Source of the DNA: Actinomycetota bacterium
Lineage (GTDB): Bacteria > Actinomycetota > Acidimicrobiia > Acidimicrobiales > Ilumatobacteraceae
Length of the DNA stretch: 64,000 nt
Assembly: GCA_029978335.1 (NCBI GenBank)
Contig: JAPOJQ010000004.1
Coordinates: 1 to 64,000 of the forward strand
Direction: 5' to 3'
In this document: piece by piece, positions 26,321 to 35,615 of the stretch
How the letters are laid out: each line of letters opens with the position of its first letter
Position numbering within the stretch: the first letter of the stretch is position 1
The notes under the pieces: generated by a model
The model's input: only the letters and a program-made list of their open reading frames with translations
What the model was told of the DNA's origin: nothing
Database searches by the model: none
Program-made: the position numbers and the translations under genes

Positions 26321-26725
26321 ATGCTCGAGTACACGTCGATCAGCGTCTCGTCGTACCAGGCGTCGACGCTCACCCCCTTGCTCGACTCGCATTCGGCCGA
26401 CGGATGGACGCTCGTTGCCATCGTGCCCGCCGGCACCGAGATCGTTGCCTACCTCTCCCGTCCGGCGGGCACCGCAGTGGTCGATGCACCCGCGGCCGAG
26501 ACCTCGTCGGGTTGGGCGTTGCAGCCAGAGCCGGCAACCCCATCATCACCAGCCACGGCGGCGCCGACGCCAGCTCCTGCACCGGCACCGGCTGCCGCTG
26601 CAGCGCCTGCTGGTTGGTATGCCGATCCATCCGGTCGGTTCGAGTTGCGCTATTGGGACGGTGGCCGTTGGACCGAGCACGTCTCGCGACGCGGCCAGCA
26701 GTTCACCGACCCGCCGGTCGCCTGA
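26321..26725 (+). CDS. DUF2510-domain protein
   Basis: 134 residues in three parts. Residues 1-50 are a compact segment with DGWTLVAIVPAGTEIVAYLSR, like the DUF4177 type. An Ala/Pro-rich linker follows, then the C-terminal DUF2510 module APAGWYADPSGRFELRYWDG and GRWTEHV. DUF2510 modules are common in actinobacterial membrane-associated proteins, but this one lacks a membrane segment. Function unknown. The next gene starts two bases after its stop, suggesting cotranscription with the metallo-beta-lactamase/Rieske gene. Confidence 0.75.
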   Translation: MLEYTSISVSSYQASTLTPLLDSHSADGWTLVAIVPAGTEIVAYLSRPAGTAVVDAPAAETSSGWALQPEPATPSSPATAAPTPAPAPAPAAAAAPAGWYADPSGRFELRYWDGGRWTEHVSRRGQQFTDPPVA

Positions 26726-26726
26726 C

Positions 26727-28310
26727 GTGCGCGCCACGTCGGTTGGTCATGCCGGCATCCTCGTCGAATGCGACGCGGGTTCGATCCTGTGCGATCCGTG
26801 GTTCGTACCAGCATTTCTTGGATCGTGGTTCGTCTTCCCGCGCAATGACCAGCTCGATGATGCGCTCATGGCGCGAATTGAGCAGGCCGACTACCTCTAC
26901 ATCTCGCACCTGCATGGTGATCATCACGACGCCGCATGGCTGAGGGAACATCTACGGCGCGACGTGCCGATCCTGTTGCCCGACTATCCAACGCAAGAGC
27001 AGGAACGCACCTTGCGTGCGCTCGGCTTCACCAACTTCATCCCCACCCGAGATGGCGTCGAGATGGCCCTGCGTCCGGGCCTATCGATTGCGATCCATGT
27101 GGAAACATCGATCACCGACGGTCCAGGAGGCGATTCAGCGATCGTCATTTCCGACGGTCGGCATCGTCTCGTGAATCAGAACGATTGCCGAACCACCGAC
27201 CTGTCGGCGCTCGCCGCTCACGGTCCCATCGATCTCCATTGGCTGCAGTATTCGGGGGCGATCTGGTACCCCATGGTGTACGAACTGCCCGCCGATGACA
27301 TGGCCCAGCTCTGTCGGGCAAAAACCGAGAGTCAGGGCGCTCGGGCAATGCGGTATGTCGAGGCGTTGGATGCTCGTGCGGTGGTGCCGAGCGCCGGTCC
27401 ACCGGCATTTCTCGACGATGGTCTCACACACCTCAACATGATCGATGGCGACGAGTTGAGCATCTTCCCTGACCAACAGTGGTTCCTCGAGCGGCTCGCT
27501 GCAGCGGGACATCAGGGACTGCTCGTTATTCCGGGAACGACGATCACACTTGACGACGACATCTCGGTGGCACATCCGATTCCCGATGCTGAGGTCGATG
27601 CCATCTTCACCGACAAGCGCGCCTACCTCGACCAGTACCGGGCTGATTGGGCTGGGTGGCTGCAAGATCTCCATGCCTCGTGGGCTCGGCCGCGAAGCGA
27701 CATCGTGGCAGCGATTGCCGCATGGTGGGAACCGTTGATGCGTCTGGCACCAACGGTGTGCAGGGCGATCGATGCGCCACTGGTCATACGCACCGACGAC
27801 GGGGATACCCAACTTGAGATCCTCATCGACTTTGCCAACGCACGAGTGCTCGATGCGTCATCGCCTGAGGCTGCTGATCGAGTCGCCGGATTTCGTTTCA
27901 CCATCGCCCGAGATCTGCTGGAAACCGTGGTCGCCGATGCGGCAGTCGACTGGTCGAACTCGTTGTTGTTGTCGTGTCGGTTCAGCGCGTGGCGAGCTGG
28001 CGCCTACAACGAGTACCTCTACAACTTCATCAAGTCGCTGTCGGTTGAGCGAATGGTGCGAACCGAAGCCGAAGCCGCCCGTAAACACCTCGAACGTCAT
28101 GGACCTGCCGTCGACGTGGACGAGGTGGAGGTCGGTGATTTCGTCGTTCAGCGACGGTGCCCCCACCGCAACGCTGACCTTTCCATCTTCGGCGAGATCG
28201 ATGGCAACGACCTGGTCTGCACCTTGCATGGCTGGCGATTCGATACTGCGACTGGACGCTGTCGCACCAGCGATGACCATCCGGTGCGGATTAGGCGCCG
28301 GGAAACCTGA
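26727..28310 (+). CDS. Metallo-beta-lactamase-fold protein with C-terminal Rieske domain
   Basis: 527 residues from GTG 26727. The N-terminal half is an UlaG-like MBL fold: GHAGILVECDAGSILCDPWF, then the metal motif SHLHGDHHD (HxHxDH). The middle region is helical without a recognised domain. The C-terminus is a Rieske [2Fe-2S] domain with CPHRNADLSIF (Cys478, His480) and CTLHGWRFD. This layout recalls CMP-N-acetylneuraminate hydroxylases and related MBL-Rieske proteins that combine an oxygenase-like cluster with a hydrolase fold. The substrate is unknown. Its 3' end overlaps the end of hspR by 20 nt. Confidence 0.8.
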   Translation: MRATSVGHAGILVECDAGSILCDPWFVPAFLGSWFVFPRNDQLDDALMARIEQADYLYISHLHGDHHDAAWLREHLRRDVPILLPDYPTQEQERTLRALGFTNFIPTRDGVEMALRPGLSIAIHVETSITDGPGGDSAIVISDGRHRLVNQNDCRTTDLSALAAHGPIDLHWLQYSGAIWYPMVYELPADDMAQLCRAKTESQGARAMRYVEALDARAVVPSAGPPAFLDDGLTHLNMIDGDELSIFPDQQWFLERLAAAGHQGLLVIPGTTITLDDDISVAHPIPDAEVDAIFTDKRAYLDQYRADWAGWLQDLHASWARPRSDIVAAIAAWWEPLMRLAPTVCRAIDAPLVIRTDDGDTQLEILIDFANARVLDASSPEAADRVAGFRFTIARDLLETVVADAAVDWSNSLLLSCRFSAWRAGAYNEYLYNFIKSLSVERMVRTEAEAARKHLERHGPAVDVDEVEVGDFVVQRRCPHRNADLSIFGEIDGNDLVCTLHGWRFDTATGRCRTSDDHPVRIRRRET

Positions 28311-28683
28311 AGCGCTCGCCGTACAGCGCCACCGCTTGGCGCAGTGGCACAAGATCACGCCGCTGGCGTCGCTCCGCTTCGTCAGCGACCATGGCGAGAC
28401 GACGCTCAGACTCTTCGAGTCGGCGGCGCAATTCGCTGACCTCGGCCTCGAGTTCCATCACCCGGCGGATGCCTTCGAGATTCATCCCCAATTCGGCGAG
28501 TTCGCTGATACGACGAAGCAACGAGATGTCGTGATCGCTGTAGCGACGGTTACCACCGTTGGTACGTGCGGGATTGACCAGCCCCCGTCGCTCATAGATC
28601 CGCAAGGTCTGCGGGTGCATGCCAGCGAGTTCGGCGGCCACCGAGATGACGTAGACGGCATGGTGCGGGCTGCGGGAACTCAT
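28291..28683 (-). CDS. hspR: Heat-shock repressor HspR (MerR family)
   Basis: 130 residues. The MerR winged helix is YVISVAAELAGMHPQTLRIYERRGLVNPA, with RTNGGNRRYSDHDISLLRRI, followed by a coiled coil. HspR binds HAIR inverted repeats with DnaK as co-repressor and shuts off the dnaK operon. It is the last gene of dnaK-grpE-dnaJ-hspR and its ATG overlaps the dnaJ stop (ATGA). A perfect HAIR element sits upstream of dnaK (32353-32379), giving a closed feedback loop. Confidence 0.95.
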   Translation of the reverse strand: MSSRSPHHAVYVISVAAELAGMHPQTLRIYERRGLVNPARTNGGNRRYSDHDISLLRRISELAELGMNLEGIRRVMELEAEVSELRRRLEESERRLAMVADEAERRQRRDLVPLRQAVALYGERFRFPGA

Positions 28684-29813
28684 TGCTGTTCCCCACTGTA
28701 GACCTCGCCCGTTCGTGGGTTGATCCGGGTGGCTGCCGCGAGTTCGTTGATGGCAGCACGCTCCGCATCATCGAGTTCGGTGGGTACATGCACCTGCACT
28801 TGCACGATGAGGTCACCGTGAGTGGTCTGGCCGCGCTTGGTGAGGTCGATTCCCTTACCGGCGACGCGATGACGTGACCCGCTTGCTGTGCCCGGTCGCA
28901 GCCGCAACCGCACGGTGCTGCCATCGAGCGTGGGCACCTCGATCTCACCACCGAGAACGGCCTCGGTGAAGGTCACAGGAACGGTGACGAGCAGATTGGA
29001 CCCCGATCGGGTGAATCGCTCGTGTGGTCGGACCGAAACCTCGACGAGAAGGTCGCCAGCTGGTCCGCCATTGCGACCGGGGCCACCACGTCCCTTGAGC
29101 CGAATGGTCTGGCCGTCATCGACCCCAGCGGGGATACGCACCTGCACATTGCGTTGCGCTGCAGCCACTCCTGCGCCACGACACGTCGGACACGGATCGT
29201 CGATCACGCTGCCACGGCCTTGGCACACCCGACACGGACTCGAGAATGAGAACGGGCCCTGGTTGTCGTCGATTGCGCCACGACCTCCACACGCTGAGCA
29301 TGTGCGGGCCGCTGTGCCGGGCTTTGCGCCAGTGCCTGAACATGTTGAACAGGGGCCTTCGGAGGTGACGTTGATCGTGGTCGTCACACCGCGAGCAGCA
29401 TCGGCAAAGTCGAGGGTGAGACGGGCCTGTTGATCGAGCCCACGTCGAGGACCAACGCCCGATGATGTGCGGGATCGACCACCCGGCGAGAACATCTGGC
29501 CAAAGAGATCGCCGAAGCCCGACATGTCGCCGACGTTGAACGAAAAACCGCCGGGGCCGCCGCGTCCGGCCATTGGACCGAGCCGCCGCACTTCGTCATA
29601 TTCGGCACGCTTGGCTTCATCGCCGAGCACGTCATACGCGGCAGCAACCGACTTGAACCGTTCCTCCGCCGCGCTATCGCCAGGGTTTTGATCGGGATGA
29701 AGTTCGCGGGCGAGCTTGCGATAGGCGCGAGTGATCTCTTTCGCCGTTGCTTCGGGGCTCACCCCAAGAACGGCGTAGTAGTCAGTCTCAAACCATTCGC
29801 GCTGCGCCGACAT
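28680..29813 (-). CDS. dnaJ: Chaperone DnaJ
   Basis: 377 residues from ATG 29813. The J domain has DYYAVLGVSPEATAKEITRAY with HPD, followed by a Gly/Phe-rich region (GPGGFSFNVGDMSGFGD). Four CxxCxGxG zinc repeats follow (CSTCSGTG, CSACGGRG, CRVCQGRG, CPTCRGAG), then the C-terminal substrate-binding domains. It stimulates DnaK ATPase and presents unfolded clients. Two bases separate its ATG from the grpE stop. Position within dnaK-grpE-dnaJ-hspR is the classical actinobacterial order. Confidence 0.95.
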   Translation of the reverse strand: MSAQREWFETDYYAVLGVSPEATAKEITRAYRKLARELHPDQNPGDSAAEERFKSVAAAYDVLGDEAKRAEYDEVRRLGPMAGRGGPGGFSFNVGDMSGFGDLFGQMFSPGGRSRTSSGVGPRRGLDQQARLTLDFADAARGVTTTINVTSEGPCSTCSGTGAKPGTAARTCSACGGRGAIDDNQGPFSFSSPCRVCQGRGSVIDDPCPTCRGAGVAAAQRNVQVRIPAGVDDGQTIRLKGRGGPGRNGGPAGDLLVEVSVRPHERFTRSGSNLLVTVPVTFTEAVLGGEIEVPTLDGSTVRLRLRPGTASGSRHRVAGKGIDLTKRGQTTHGDLIVQVQVHVPTELDDAERAAINELAAATRINPRTGEVYSGEQQ

Positions 29814-29814
29814 G

Positions 29815-30429
29815 TCAGTCCTTCGTGCGGACCATGGCGGGTCGCAACGTGCGACCCTTCCAGCGGAAACCGCTGCGCAGCACCTCGGCGACGATGACCT
29901 CACCACCACTGCCTGGTTCGTGCGCGACTGCTTCAGCGATCTCGGGATCGAAGGGTTGACCTGCGATGTCGAGTCCCTCGAGGCCGAGCTTCTTCAGCTC
30001 GACCAACAACAGGTTGAGCAACGGCCCTACCTCGTCGGGTGTGCGGACGAACGCCGCCTCCGCGGCATCGATAACAGGAAGGAAGGCCTCGGCCATGCGT
30101 CCCGTCGCTCGGTCTACCTCGTCGGCGATCTGGGCGGCTGCACGCTTGCGGAAGTTCTCAAAGTCGGCCTGCGTTCGCATAGCGAGATCTTTGAACCGCT
30201 CGAGTTCGTTCAGCATTGCTTCGACGTCGACGGCGAGGGCATCGTCTGAGGGGCCTTCGGTGAGGTCGTCGAGGTCGGTGAGGTCGATCGAATCGCCGGC
30301 ACCGAAATCGCTGGTCATGGCGCTGGCTGCAGCACTGGGACGTGTGGTCTCGGAGGTGAAATCTTCCACCTCCGAGCCACGCTCATCGTTCGGATCGAGG
30401 ATGTCGTCGTCGGCCGACATGTCGATCAC
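29815..30429 (-). CDS. grpE: Nucleotide exchange factor GrpE
   Basis: 204 residues from GTG 30429, whose GTGA overlaps the dnaK stop; ATG 30420 is a good alternative. An acidic, disordered N-terminus precedes the long helix [23 protein letters not shown] and the C-terminal beta domain ending [21 protein letters not shown]. GrpE releases ADP from DnaK. Translation is coupled to dnaK. Confidence 0.93.
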   Translation of the reverse strand: MIDMSADDDILDPNDERGSEVEDFTSETTRPSAAASAMTSDFGAGDSIDLTDLDDLTEGPSDDALAVDVEAMLNELERFKDLAMRTQADFENFRKRAAAQIADEVDRATGRMAEAFLPVIDAAEAAFVRTPDEVGPLLNLLLVELKKLGLEGLDIAGQPFDPEIAEAVAHEPGSGGEVIVAEVLRSGFRWKGRTLRPAMVRTKD

Positions 30430-32255
30430 TGTTCGTCGACGATTTCAGCGTCGACGATGTCGTCATCGGCGGCGTTGGTGGCACCTGAGGCTGAAGTGCC
30501 AGCAGCACCGTCACGAGCAGCTGCCTCATAGAGCTTCTGGCTGAATGCCTGGCTTGCTGCCATCAGCTTCTCAGTGGCTTCTTTGATCGCCGAAGTGTCG
30601 GTGCCTTCGAGCGCCGACTTGAGATCAGCGAGTGGGCCTTCGACCGCTGCCTTCTCCTCAGCACTCACCGATTCACCCTGGTCACGGAGCACCTTCTCGG
30701 TCTGGTAGACGAGCGAATCGGCGTTGTTGCGAACCTCGGCTTCGTCGCGACGCTGACGATCTTCCTCGGCGTGCGCCTCGGCGTCTTTGATCATCTGATC
30801 GATCGAGTCTTTGTCGAGCGTTGATTGACCGGTGATGGTCATCGACTGCTCCTTGTTGGTGGCCCGATCCTTGGCCGACACGTGCACGATGCCGTTGGCA
30901 TCGATGTCGAAGGTGACTTCGATCTGTGGCACACCGCGCGGGGCTGGTGGCAGGTCGACGAGTTGGAACTTGCCGAGCGTCTTGTTGTAGGCGGCCATCT
31001 CTCGCTCGCCCTGCAACACGTGAATCTCGACCGATGGCTGCATGTCGTCAGCGGTGGTGAACACTTCGGTTCGCTTGGTCGGGATCGTGGTGTTGCGCTC
31101 GATGAGCTTGGTCATCACACCGCCCTTGGTCTCGATACCGAGGCTGAGCGGGGTCACGTCGAGCAGTAGCACGTCTTTCACATCGCCGCGGAGTACGCCG
31201 GCCTGAACCGCTGCACCAACAGCAACGACCTCATCGGGGTTGACCGTCTTGTTCGGCTCCTTGCCGGTCATCGACTGCACGAGATCGGTGACGGCCGGCA
31301 TACGGGTCGAGCCGCCGACGAGCACGACGTGGTGAAGGTCGCCCTTCGACAGACCGGCGTCCTTCAGGGCCTGCTCGAACGGGATTCGGCACCGCTCGAT
31401 GAGATCGGCGGTCAGTTCTTGGAACTTCGAGCGTGACAGCGTCTCGTCGAGGTGGAGCGGACCATCAGCGGTGGCCGTGATGAACGGCAAGTTGATCTGG
31501 GTCGATTGCACCTGGCTCAGTTCGATCTTGGCCTTCTCCGCCGCTTCCTTCAGACGCTGCATGGCCATACGGTCGCTGGAGAGATCGACGCCTTGGGCGT
31601 TCTTGAATTGCGTGACGAGCCAGTCGATGATGCGCTGGTCCCAGTCGTCGCCACCGAGGTTGGTGTCGCCGTGGGTCGACTTCACTTCGAAGACACCATC
31701 GCCGATTTCGAGGACGGACACGTCGAAGGTGCCGCCGCCGAGGTCGAACACGAGCACGGTCTCATCCTCAGCGCCCTTGTCGAGTCCGTACGCAAGTGCG
31801 GCTGCGGTGGGCTCGTTGATGATGCGGAGCACTTCGAGACCGGCAATGGCACCGGCTTCTTTGGTGGCGGTGCGCTGCGCGTCGTCGAAGTAGGCGGGCA
31901 CGGTGATAACGGCCTGGGTGACGCTGTCACCGAGGAAGGCTTCGGCGTCGCGCTTCAGCTTCATGAGTGTGCGGGCCGAGATCTCTTGGGGCGTGTACTG
32001 CTTGCCATCGACGTCGTCGCTCTTCCAGTTCTCGCCCATGTGACGCTTTACCGAACGGAAGGTGCGGTCGGGGTTGGTGATCGCCTGACGCTTGGCAACT
32101 TCGCCAACGAGCACTTCGCCGGCCTTGGAGAACGCAACGACCGATGGCGTGGTGCGGGCGCCCTCGGAATTGGGGATAACGACCGGCTCGCCGCCTTCGA
32201 GGACGGCAACGACGGAGTTGGTGGTACCGAGGTCGATACCGACTGCCTTGGCCAT
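30426..32255 (-). CDS. dnaK: Chaperone DnaK (Hsp70)
   Basis: 609 residues from ATG 32255 with AAGGAG upstream. The ATPase domain begins [20 protein letters not shown], and the substrate domain follows the linker region [19 protein letters not shown]. The C-terminus is an Ala/Gly-rich tail ending in acidic residues, as usual for Gram-positive DnaK. It folds and protects proteins and serves as HspR co-repressor. First gene of dnaK-grpE-dnaJ-hspR. A leader of about 50 nt with a ribosome binding site separates it from a TTGGAG-N17-TACACT promoter, unlike the leaderless genes elsewhere here. Confidence 0.97.
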   Translation of the reverse strand: MAKAVGIDLGTTNSVVAVLEGGEPVVIPNSEGARTTPSVVAFSKAGEVLVGEVAKRQAITNPDRTFRSVKRHMGENWKSDDVDGKQYTPQEISARTLMKLKRDAEAFLGDSVTQAVITVPAYFDDAQRTATKEAGAIAGLEVLRIINEPTAAALAYGLDKGAEDETVLVFDLGGGTFDVSVLEIGDGVFEVKSTHGDTNLGGDDWDQRIIDWLVTQFKNAQGVDLSSDRMAMQRLKEAAEKAKIELSQVQSTQINLPFITATADGPLHLDETLSRSKFQELTADLIERCRIPFEQALKDAGLSKGDLHHVVLVGGSTRMPAVTDLVQSMTGKEPNKTVNPDEVVAVGAAVQAGVLRGDVKDVLLLDVTPLSLGIETKGGVMTKLIERNTTIPTKRTEVFTTADDMQPSVEIHVLQGEREMAAYNKTLGKFQLVDLPPAPRGVPQIEVTFDIDANGIVHVSAKDRATNKEQSMTITGQSTLDKDSIDQMIKDAEAHAEEDRQRRDEAEVRNNADSLVYQTEKVLRDQGESVSAEEKAAVEGPLADLKSALEGTDTSAIKEATEKLMAASQAFSQKLYEAAARDGAAGTSASGATNAADDDIVDAEIVDEQ

Positions 32256-32310
32256 GTGAACTCGCTCCTTGATGAGTACCCCAAGCGGGGTGGGGGGTGT
32301 AGTGGGAGCG

Positions 32311-32339
32311 AGTGTAGGCGCAGGGTACGGCACCTCCAA
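32311..32339 (-). promoter_or_regulatory. dnaK promoter
   Basis: Minus strand: -35 TTGGAG (32334-32339), 17-nt spacer, -10 TACACT (32311-32316). The HAIR element lies 13 nt upstream of the -35 box. Confidence 0.55.
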
Positions 32340-32352
32340 CCTTGAAGTGAAG

Positions 32353-32379
32353 AAACTTGAGTCGATATGACTCAAGTTT
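32353..32379. promoter_or_regulatory. HAIR element, HspR operator of the dnaK operon
   Basis: CTTGAGT-N7-ACTCAAG at 32356-32376 matches the HspR consensus exactly, and the arms extend to 10 perfect base pairs (32353-32362 with 32370-32379). It lies just downstream of the cdd stop and upstream of the dnaK promoter. Confidence 0.93.
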
Positions 32380-32392
32380 TATTACTCTCGAT

Positions 32393-32833
32393 TCAGAGGT
32401 GTTCGGGACCAAACGAATCAGGTAACAAACCGTCCATCGAATACGTCGCCCAGAGCCCCTGAGGCCCGCACGCATGAATCACCGTGTCGGGCGTAGCGAA
32501 CTCGCGAATCTTCTGCCGGCAACCACCGCACGACGTCGCCAAGAACTCCGAATCACACACGGTGAGGATCACCGACACCACCCGTTCCCCCGCCGATGCC
32601 ATGACCGCGAGGGCTGTCGCCTCAGCACACAGACCTTGGGGATACGCCGCGTTCTCGATGTTGGCGCCGGCGTACATCGTCCCGGAATCGGTCACCAACG
32701 CACAGCCGACGTGATAGTTCGAATACGGCGCATGCGCATTGGCCTGCACCGCCCGCGCCGCCTCAAACAGTCGGCGCACCTCAGCATCCATCGCCTCTGG
32801 AGGAACTGGTTGGTCATGCACGATCCTGGTCAT
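32393..32833 (-). CDS. cdd: Cytidine deaminase
   Basis: 146 residues from ATG 32833. The homotetrameric-type CDA signature is complete: NIENAAYPQGLCAEATAL with the Cys-Ala-Glu motif and TSCGGCRQKIREF supplying the other two zinc cysteines, plus HAPYSNYHVGCAL near the N-terminus. It deaminates cytidine and deoxycytidine to uridine forms in pyrimidine salvage. It lies directly upstream of the dnaK operator but is not part of the chaperone unit. TAACGT sits 7 nt before the ATG. Confidence 0.93.
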   Translation of the reverse strand: MTRIVHDQPVPPEAMDAEVRRLFEAARAVQANAHAPYSNYHVGCALVTDSGTMYAGANIENAAYPQGLCAEATALAVMASAGERVVSVILTVCDSEFLATSCGGCRQKIREFATPDTVIHACGPQGLWATYSMDGLLPDSFGPEHL

Positions 32834-32840
32834 GCGTCGC

Positions 32841-32846
32841 ACGTTA
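32841..32846 (-). promoter_or_regulatory. -10 box of cdd (near-leaderless)
   Basis: TAACGT on the minus strand, 7-nt spacer, ATG at 32833. Confidence 0.5.
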
Positions 32847-32860
32847 CGCCCGACACCGCA

Positions 32861-32866
32861 TACGGT
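32861..32866 (+). promoter_or_regulatory. -10 box of the Gfo/Idh gene (leaderless)
   Basis: TACGGT, 6-nt spacer CGCACC, ATG at 32873. Confidence 0.5.
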
Positions 32867-32872
32867 CGCACC

Positions 32873-33865
32873 ATGATCCGACTGGGACTGGTGGCCGCTG
32901 GTCGCATCACCGAACCCGCTGCCGTGGCACCCGCACGCGAGGTTGACGGGATTGAGATCACCGTCGTCGGCGCACGCGACCTCAGCCGTGCCAAGGACGC
33001 AGCACAACGGTGGGAGATCCCCGATGCGGTTGGTTCATGGGAGGCCGTGTGGCAACACCACGACGTCGATGCCGTCTACATCGCCACGCCAGCCGGCTAT
33101 CACCGCGACTGCACACTCGGCGCGCTTGCTGCGGGGCGCCATGTCCTGTGCGAAAAGCCCCTCGCCGCCAATGCCGCCGAGGCACGCATCATGGTCAATG
33201 CTGCTCGGCACGCCGACCGCATCTTGATGGAAGCCTTCCATTGGCGGTACCACCCAATGGTGACCACGATGCGCGGCATCATCGACTCTGGGCGACTCGG
33301 CACCCTGCACCATGCGCTCGCTCGTTTTGATCTCCCCGAGGGCCGCATTGCGCGAACCGATATTCGCTGGGATCCCACCATCGGTGGGGGCTCGCTGATG
33401 GACCTCGGGTGTTACCCGGTGCAGTGGTTGCGCTGGCTCTTTGGACCGTCTCCTACGGTGACTGCTGCCGAGGCCCATTGTCCGGTGCCTGAGATCGACG
33501 GTCGAATCGAGGCGAACTTGGCGTGGCCGAGTGGAGCGACGGCAACGATGTCGTCGTCGATGATCGAACCCGATGGGCGCACCGACATCTCGTTCACGGT
33601 GGTCGGCAGTGCGGGCATCATGCGTGCCGAGAATCCACTTGCACCACAATTCGGCGCCCACATCGACATCGAGGACGGTGACGGCACCGAACGCATCACC
33701 ATCGACCGGTCCGCGACCTACACCCACCAATTGACAGCGTTTGTGAGCGCAGTGACCACCGGTCGCGAACCGCTGACCGCAGGCGATGACTCGATCGACA
33801 CGATGGCGACCATCGACTCGATCTATCGAGCGGCTGGACTCGCGCCACGCCGCTCACGAAGCTGA
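32873..33865 (+). CDS. Gfo/Idh/MocA-family oxidoreductase
   Basis: 330 residues, the common length of the family. The Rossmann start is RLGLVAAGRITEPAAVAPA, the conserved lysine motif is CEKPLAANAAEA and the catalytic-region motif is GGGSLMDLGCYPVQWLRWLFG. This resembles trans-1,2-dihydrobenzene-1,2-diol or sugar dehydrogenases of the family. Substrate unknown. It stands alone and ends one base before the stop of the convergent unknown exported gene (TGAcTCA). Confidence 0.82.
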   Translation: MIRLGLVAAGRITEPAAVAPAREVDGIEITVVGARDLSRAKDAAQRWEIPDAVGSWEAVWQHHDVDAVYIATPAGYHRDCTLGALAAGRHVLCEKPLAANAAEARIMVNAARHADRILMEAFHWRYHPMVTTMRGIIDSGRLGTLHHALARFDLPEGRIARTDIRWDPTIGGGSLMDLGCYPVQWLRWLFGPSPTVTAAEAHCPVPEIDGRIEANLAWPSGATATMSSSMIEPDGRTDISFTVVGSAGIMRAENPLAPQFGAHIDIEDGDGTERITIDRSATYTHQLTAFVSAVTTGREPLTAGDDSIDTMATIDSIYRAAGLAPRRSRS

Positions 33866-33866
33866 C

Positions 33867-34697
33867 TCATCCAATGCCGATTGATTGCACTTCAGCGACG
33901 GGCATCGTCACCTCGGCAGTGGTGGTGAGTGTCGACAGCGAACCACGCTGCGATGTCGTCACGTAACTGACCGACCATTCCATGGTGATCAACATTCGAT
34001 GCGGTCGGCCAGGCGGTGTCGGTCGTTGATACACATGACCGCACGGACCGGCAGCGGCTGAGAATCGCAATGGATCACCACTGCCGAGTGGCGATCCCGC
34101 ACCGCGGCAACGAATCACCGAACCATCGCCCATGTCAAAGACGGTGGCGGTGTGGCTGGCGGTCACCGTTGCGCGATGTCCGAGCAGGGTCGCCGATGCC
34201 GAGATCGGGTTCACGGGTTCAACCGCAAGCCACATGCCGAGATTCACCGTCGCGCCGCCGGATGGATCGATGCGGGGTACTGGCGCAGGTAACTGGCGTT
34301 GGACCTGTGCCCTCGGGCCCGCGATGAGGTCAGCGGTCGGCGGCGGGTCAGCATCGACCCAGCCGATGCCGATGACAGTTCCCCCACATACGTAATCGAC
34401 CGCGACTTGGAGCCGGCCCGTCACCGGATGTTCTCTAATGAAAGGCCGCTGCGAGAACTCGTCGCCGGCGGCCGGTGGCACCACCGAGTACTGGTAGTAC
34501 CGCCAGGAGCACTCACCGTGTCGTGAACCCGCATCACCGGGTCGCACCGCGTCGGGGATCACGATGCCCGCTCCGATCGTGTCACCGTCGGCGATGAGCT
34601 CGTAATTCGGGCTGCCGCTGCCGTCGTTGTCGGTGCCGGTTGCAGGCACCGCCGCCACGGTGAGCGCCCCGCTGGCGATGAGTGCTCGGATCAACAC
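33867..34697 (-). CDS. Exported protein of unknown function
   Basis: 276 residues from GTG 34697, which overlaps the upstream stop. A signal peptide (LIRALIASGALTVAAVPATG) is followed by a mature domain with six or so Cys and many beta-prone stretches (SWRYYQYSVVPPAAG, VAVDYVCGGTVIGIGWVDADP). It has no recognised domain. The Cys in GECSWRYY, YVCGGT, VIRCRGAG and AGPCGHV suggest disulfides. It is coupled to the preceding membrane-anchored unknown gene, so the two products probably act together outside the cell. Confidence 0.6.
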   Translation of the reverse strand: MLIRALIASGALTVAAVPATGTDNDGSGSPNYELIADGDTIGAGIVIPDAVRPGDAGSRHGECSWRYYQYSVVPPAAGDEFSQRPFIREHPVTGRLQVAVDYVCGGTVIGIGWVDADPPPTADLIAGPRAQVQRQLPAPVPRIDPSGGATVNLGMWLAVEPVNPISASATLLGHRATVTASHTATVFDMGDGSVIRCRGAGSPLGSGDPLRFSAAAGPCGHVYQRPTPPGRPHRMLITMEWSVSYVTTSQRGSLSTLTTTAEVTMPVAEVQSIGIG

Positions 34698-35539
34698 GAC
34701 GGGACCTCCGAAGGTGTCTGTGGATGAAGGATGAGTCGATCGGTCACGTGGACGTCGTCGAGGATCCATCCGGCATCAGTTGCGACGAGCCCGAAGCGTC
34801 CTTCTTCACGGGCGACGGCAATGTTGTGCATCGAGTCGCCGCCGCGTGGATCGCCGTCGCGCTCCATGATGATCTCGGAATCGATGAGGCAGTAGACGGC
34901 AACGGCCCGTCCGTCGTTGAGCATGCCCACCGAACGCACGGTCATGGCACTCGGAATGAGCAATGACGCGGTGCCATACAGCGAGAGACCGCGGTACTCA
35001 TCCCATTGGGAATCAACGACGAACTGGGCGAAGCCTGAACGACGCGCTCTGGCCCGTTCGTGGGCCGCGACATCATCAGGGGTGCGCAGCGACATGAGGT
35101 GCTCGGACCATGCTGAATGCGCAGCAGCGCGCACCGCATCAGTGGTTGCTGCATCAACGGGCGCAAGTTCGGGCAGTGTGCCAACAACCCAACGTTGCGC
35201 GATCACGACTGCGGACGTCACAGGCTCAACCGCGGCGGGTGGGGTCGGGTTGACGAGCGTGGTCGGTGGTGCGTTCAGCACCGTCGTCGGCGTCTGAAAT
35301 GGCACGGTCACGGTCGCCGCAGCCGGCCTCACACTCGACACCGGTTCCAGACCGCTCTCGGTGGCAACAGAGCGCCGACCGCTCGGAGTGCTCAGCGAGA
35401 ACGATGTCGGTTCGGCATCGGTGATGACGACGCGCACCTGATCGGGAGCCTCTTCGGCCACTGGGCGCACGCCAAGAGCGATTACCAAGAGCACCATCAT
35501 CGAAGGCACCAGCACCGAAGGTCGCATCATCGCCGTCAT
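34691..35539 (-). CDS. Membrane-anchored exported protein of unknown function
   Basis: 282 residues. An N-terminal hydrophobic anchor (SVLVPSMMVLLVIALGV) precedes a Pro/Thr/Val-rich linker of about 70 residues. A C-terminal domain of about 160 residues follows (HSAWSEHLMSLRTPDDVAAH, then YCLIDSEIIMERDGDPRGGD). The C-terminal part has an alpha-beta pattern like the small NTF2-like domains of actinobacterial lipoproteins, but this is only an impression. Cotranscribed with the next exported gene. The start could also be one of two Met codons a few residues later. Confidence 0.6.
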   Translation of the reverse strand: MTAMMRPSVLVPSMMVLLVIALGVRPVAEEAPDQVRVVITDAEPTSFSLSTPSGRRSVATESGLEPVSSVRPAAATVTVPFQTPTTVLNAPPTTLVNPTPPAAVEPVTSAVVIAQRWVVGTLPELAPVDAATTDAVRAAAHSAWSEHLMSLRTPDDVAAHERARARRSGFAQFVVDSQWDEYRGLSLYGTASLLIPSAMTVRSVGMLNDGRAVAVYCLIDSEIIMERDGDPRGGDSMHNIAVAREEGRFGLVATDAGWILDDVHVTDRLILHPQTPSEVPSC

Positions 35540-35548
35540 TGGCGCCGC

Positions 35549-35554
35549 AACATA
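35549..35554 (-). promoter_or_regulatory. -10 box of the exported-protein pair
   Basis: TATGTT on the minus strand, 9 nt before ATG 35539. Confidence 0.35.
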
Positions 35555-35603
35555 GAGACACGTTGCCGGCGCGTGTCGGAGAATTTCGACTGTCTGTCCC
35601 CGC

Positions 35604-35609
35604 TACGTT
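35604..35609 (+). promoter_or_regulatory. -10 box of the MazG-like gene (leaderless)
   Basis: TACGTT, 6-nt spacer CACGAC, ATG at 35616. Confidence 0.5.
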
Positions 35610-35615
35610 CACGAC

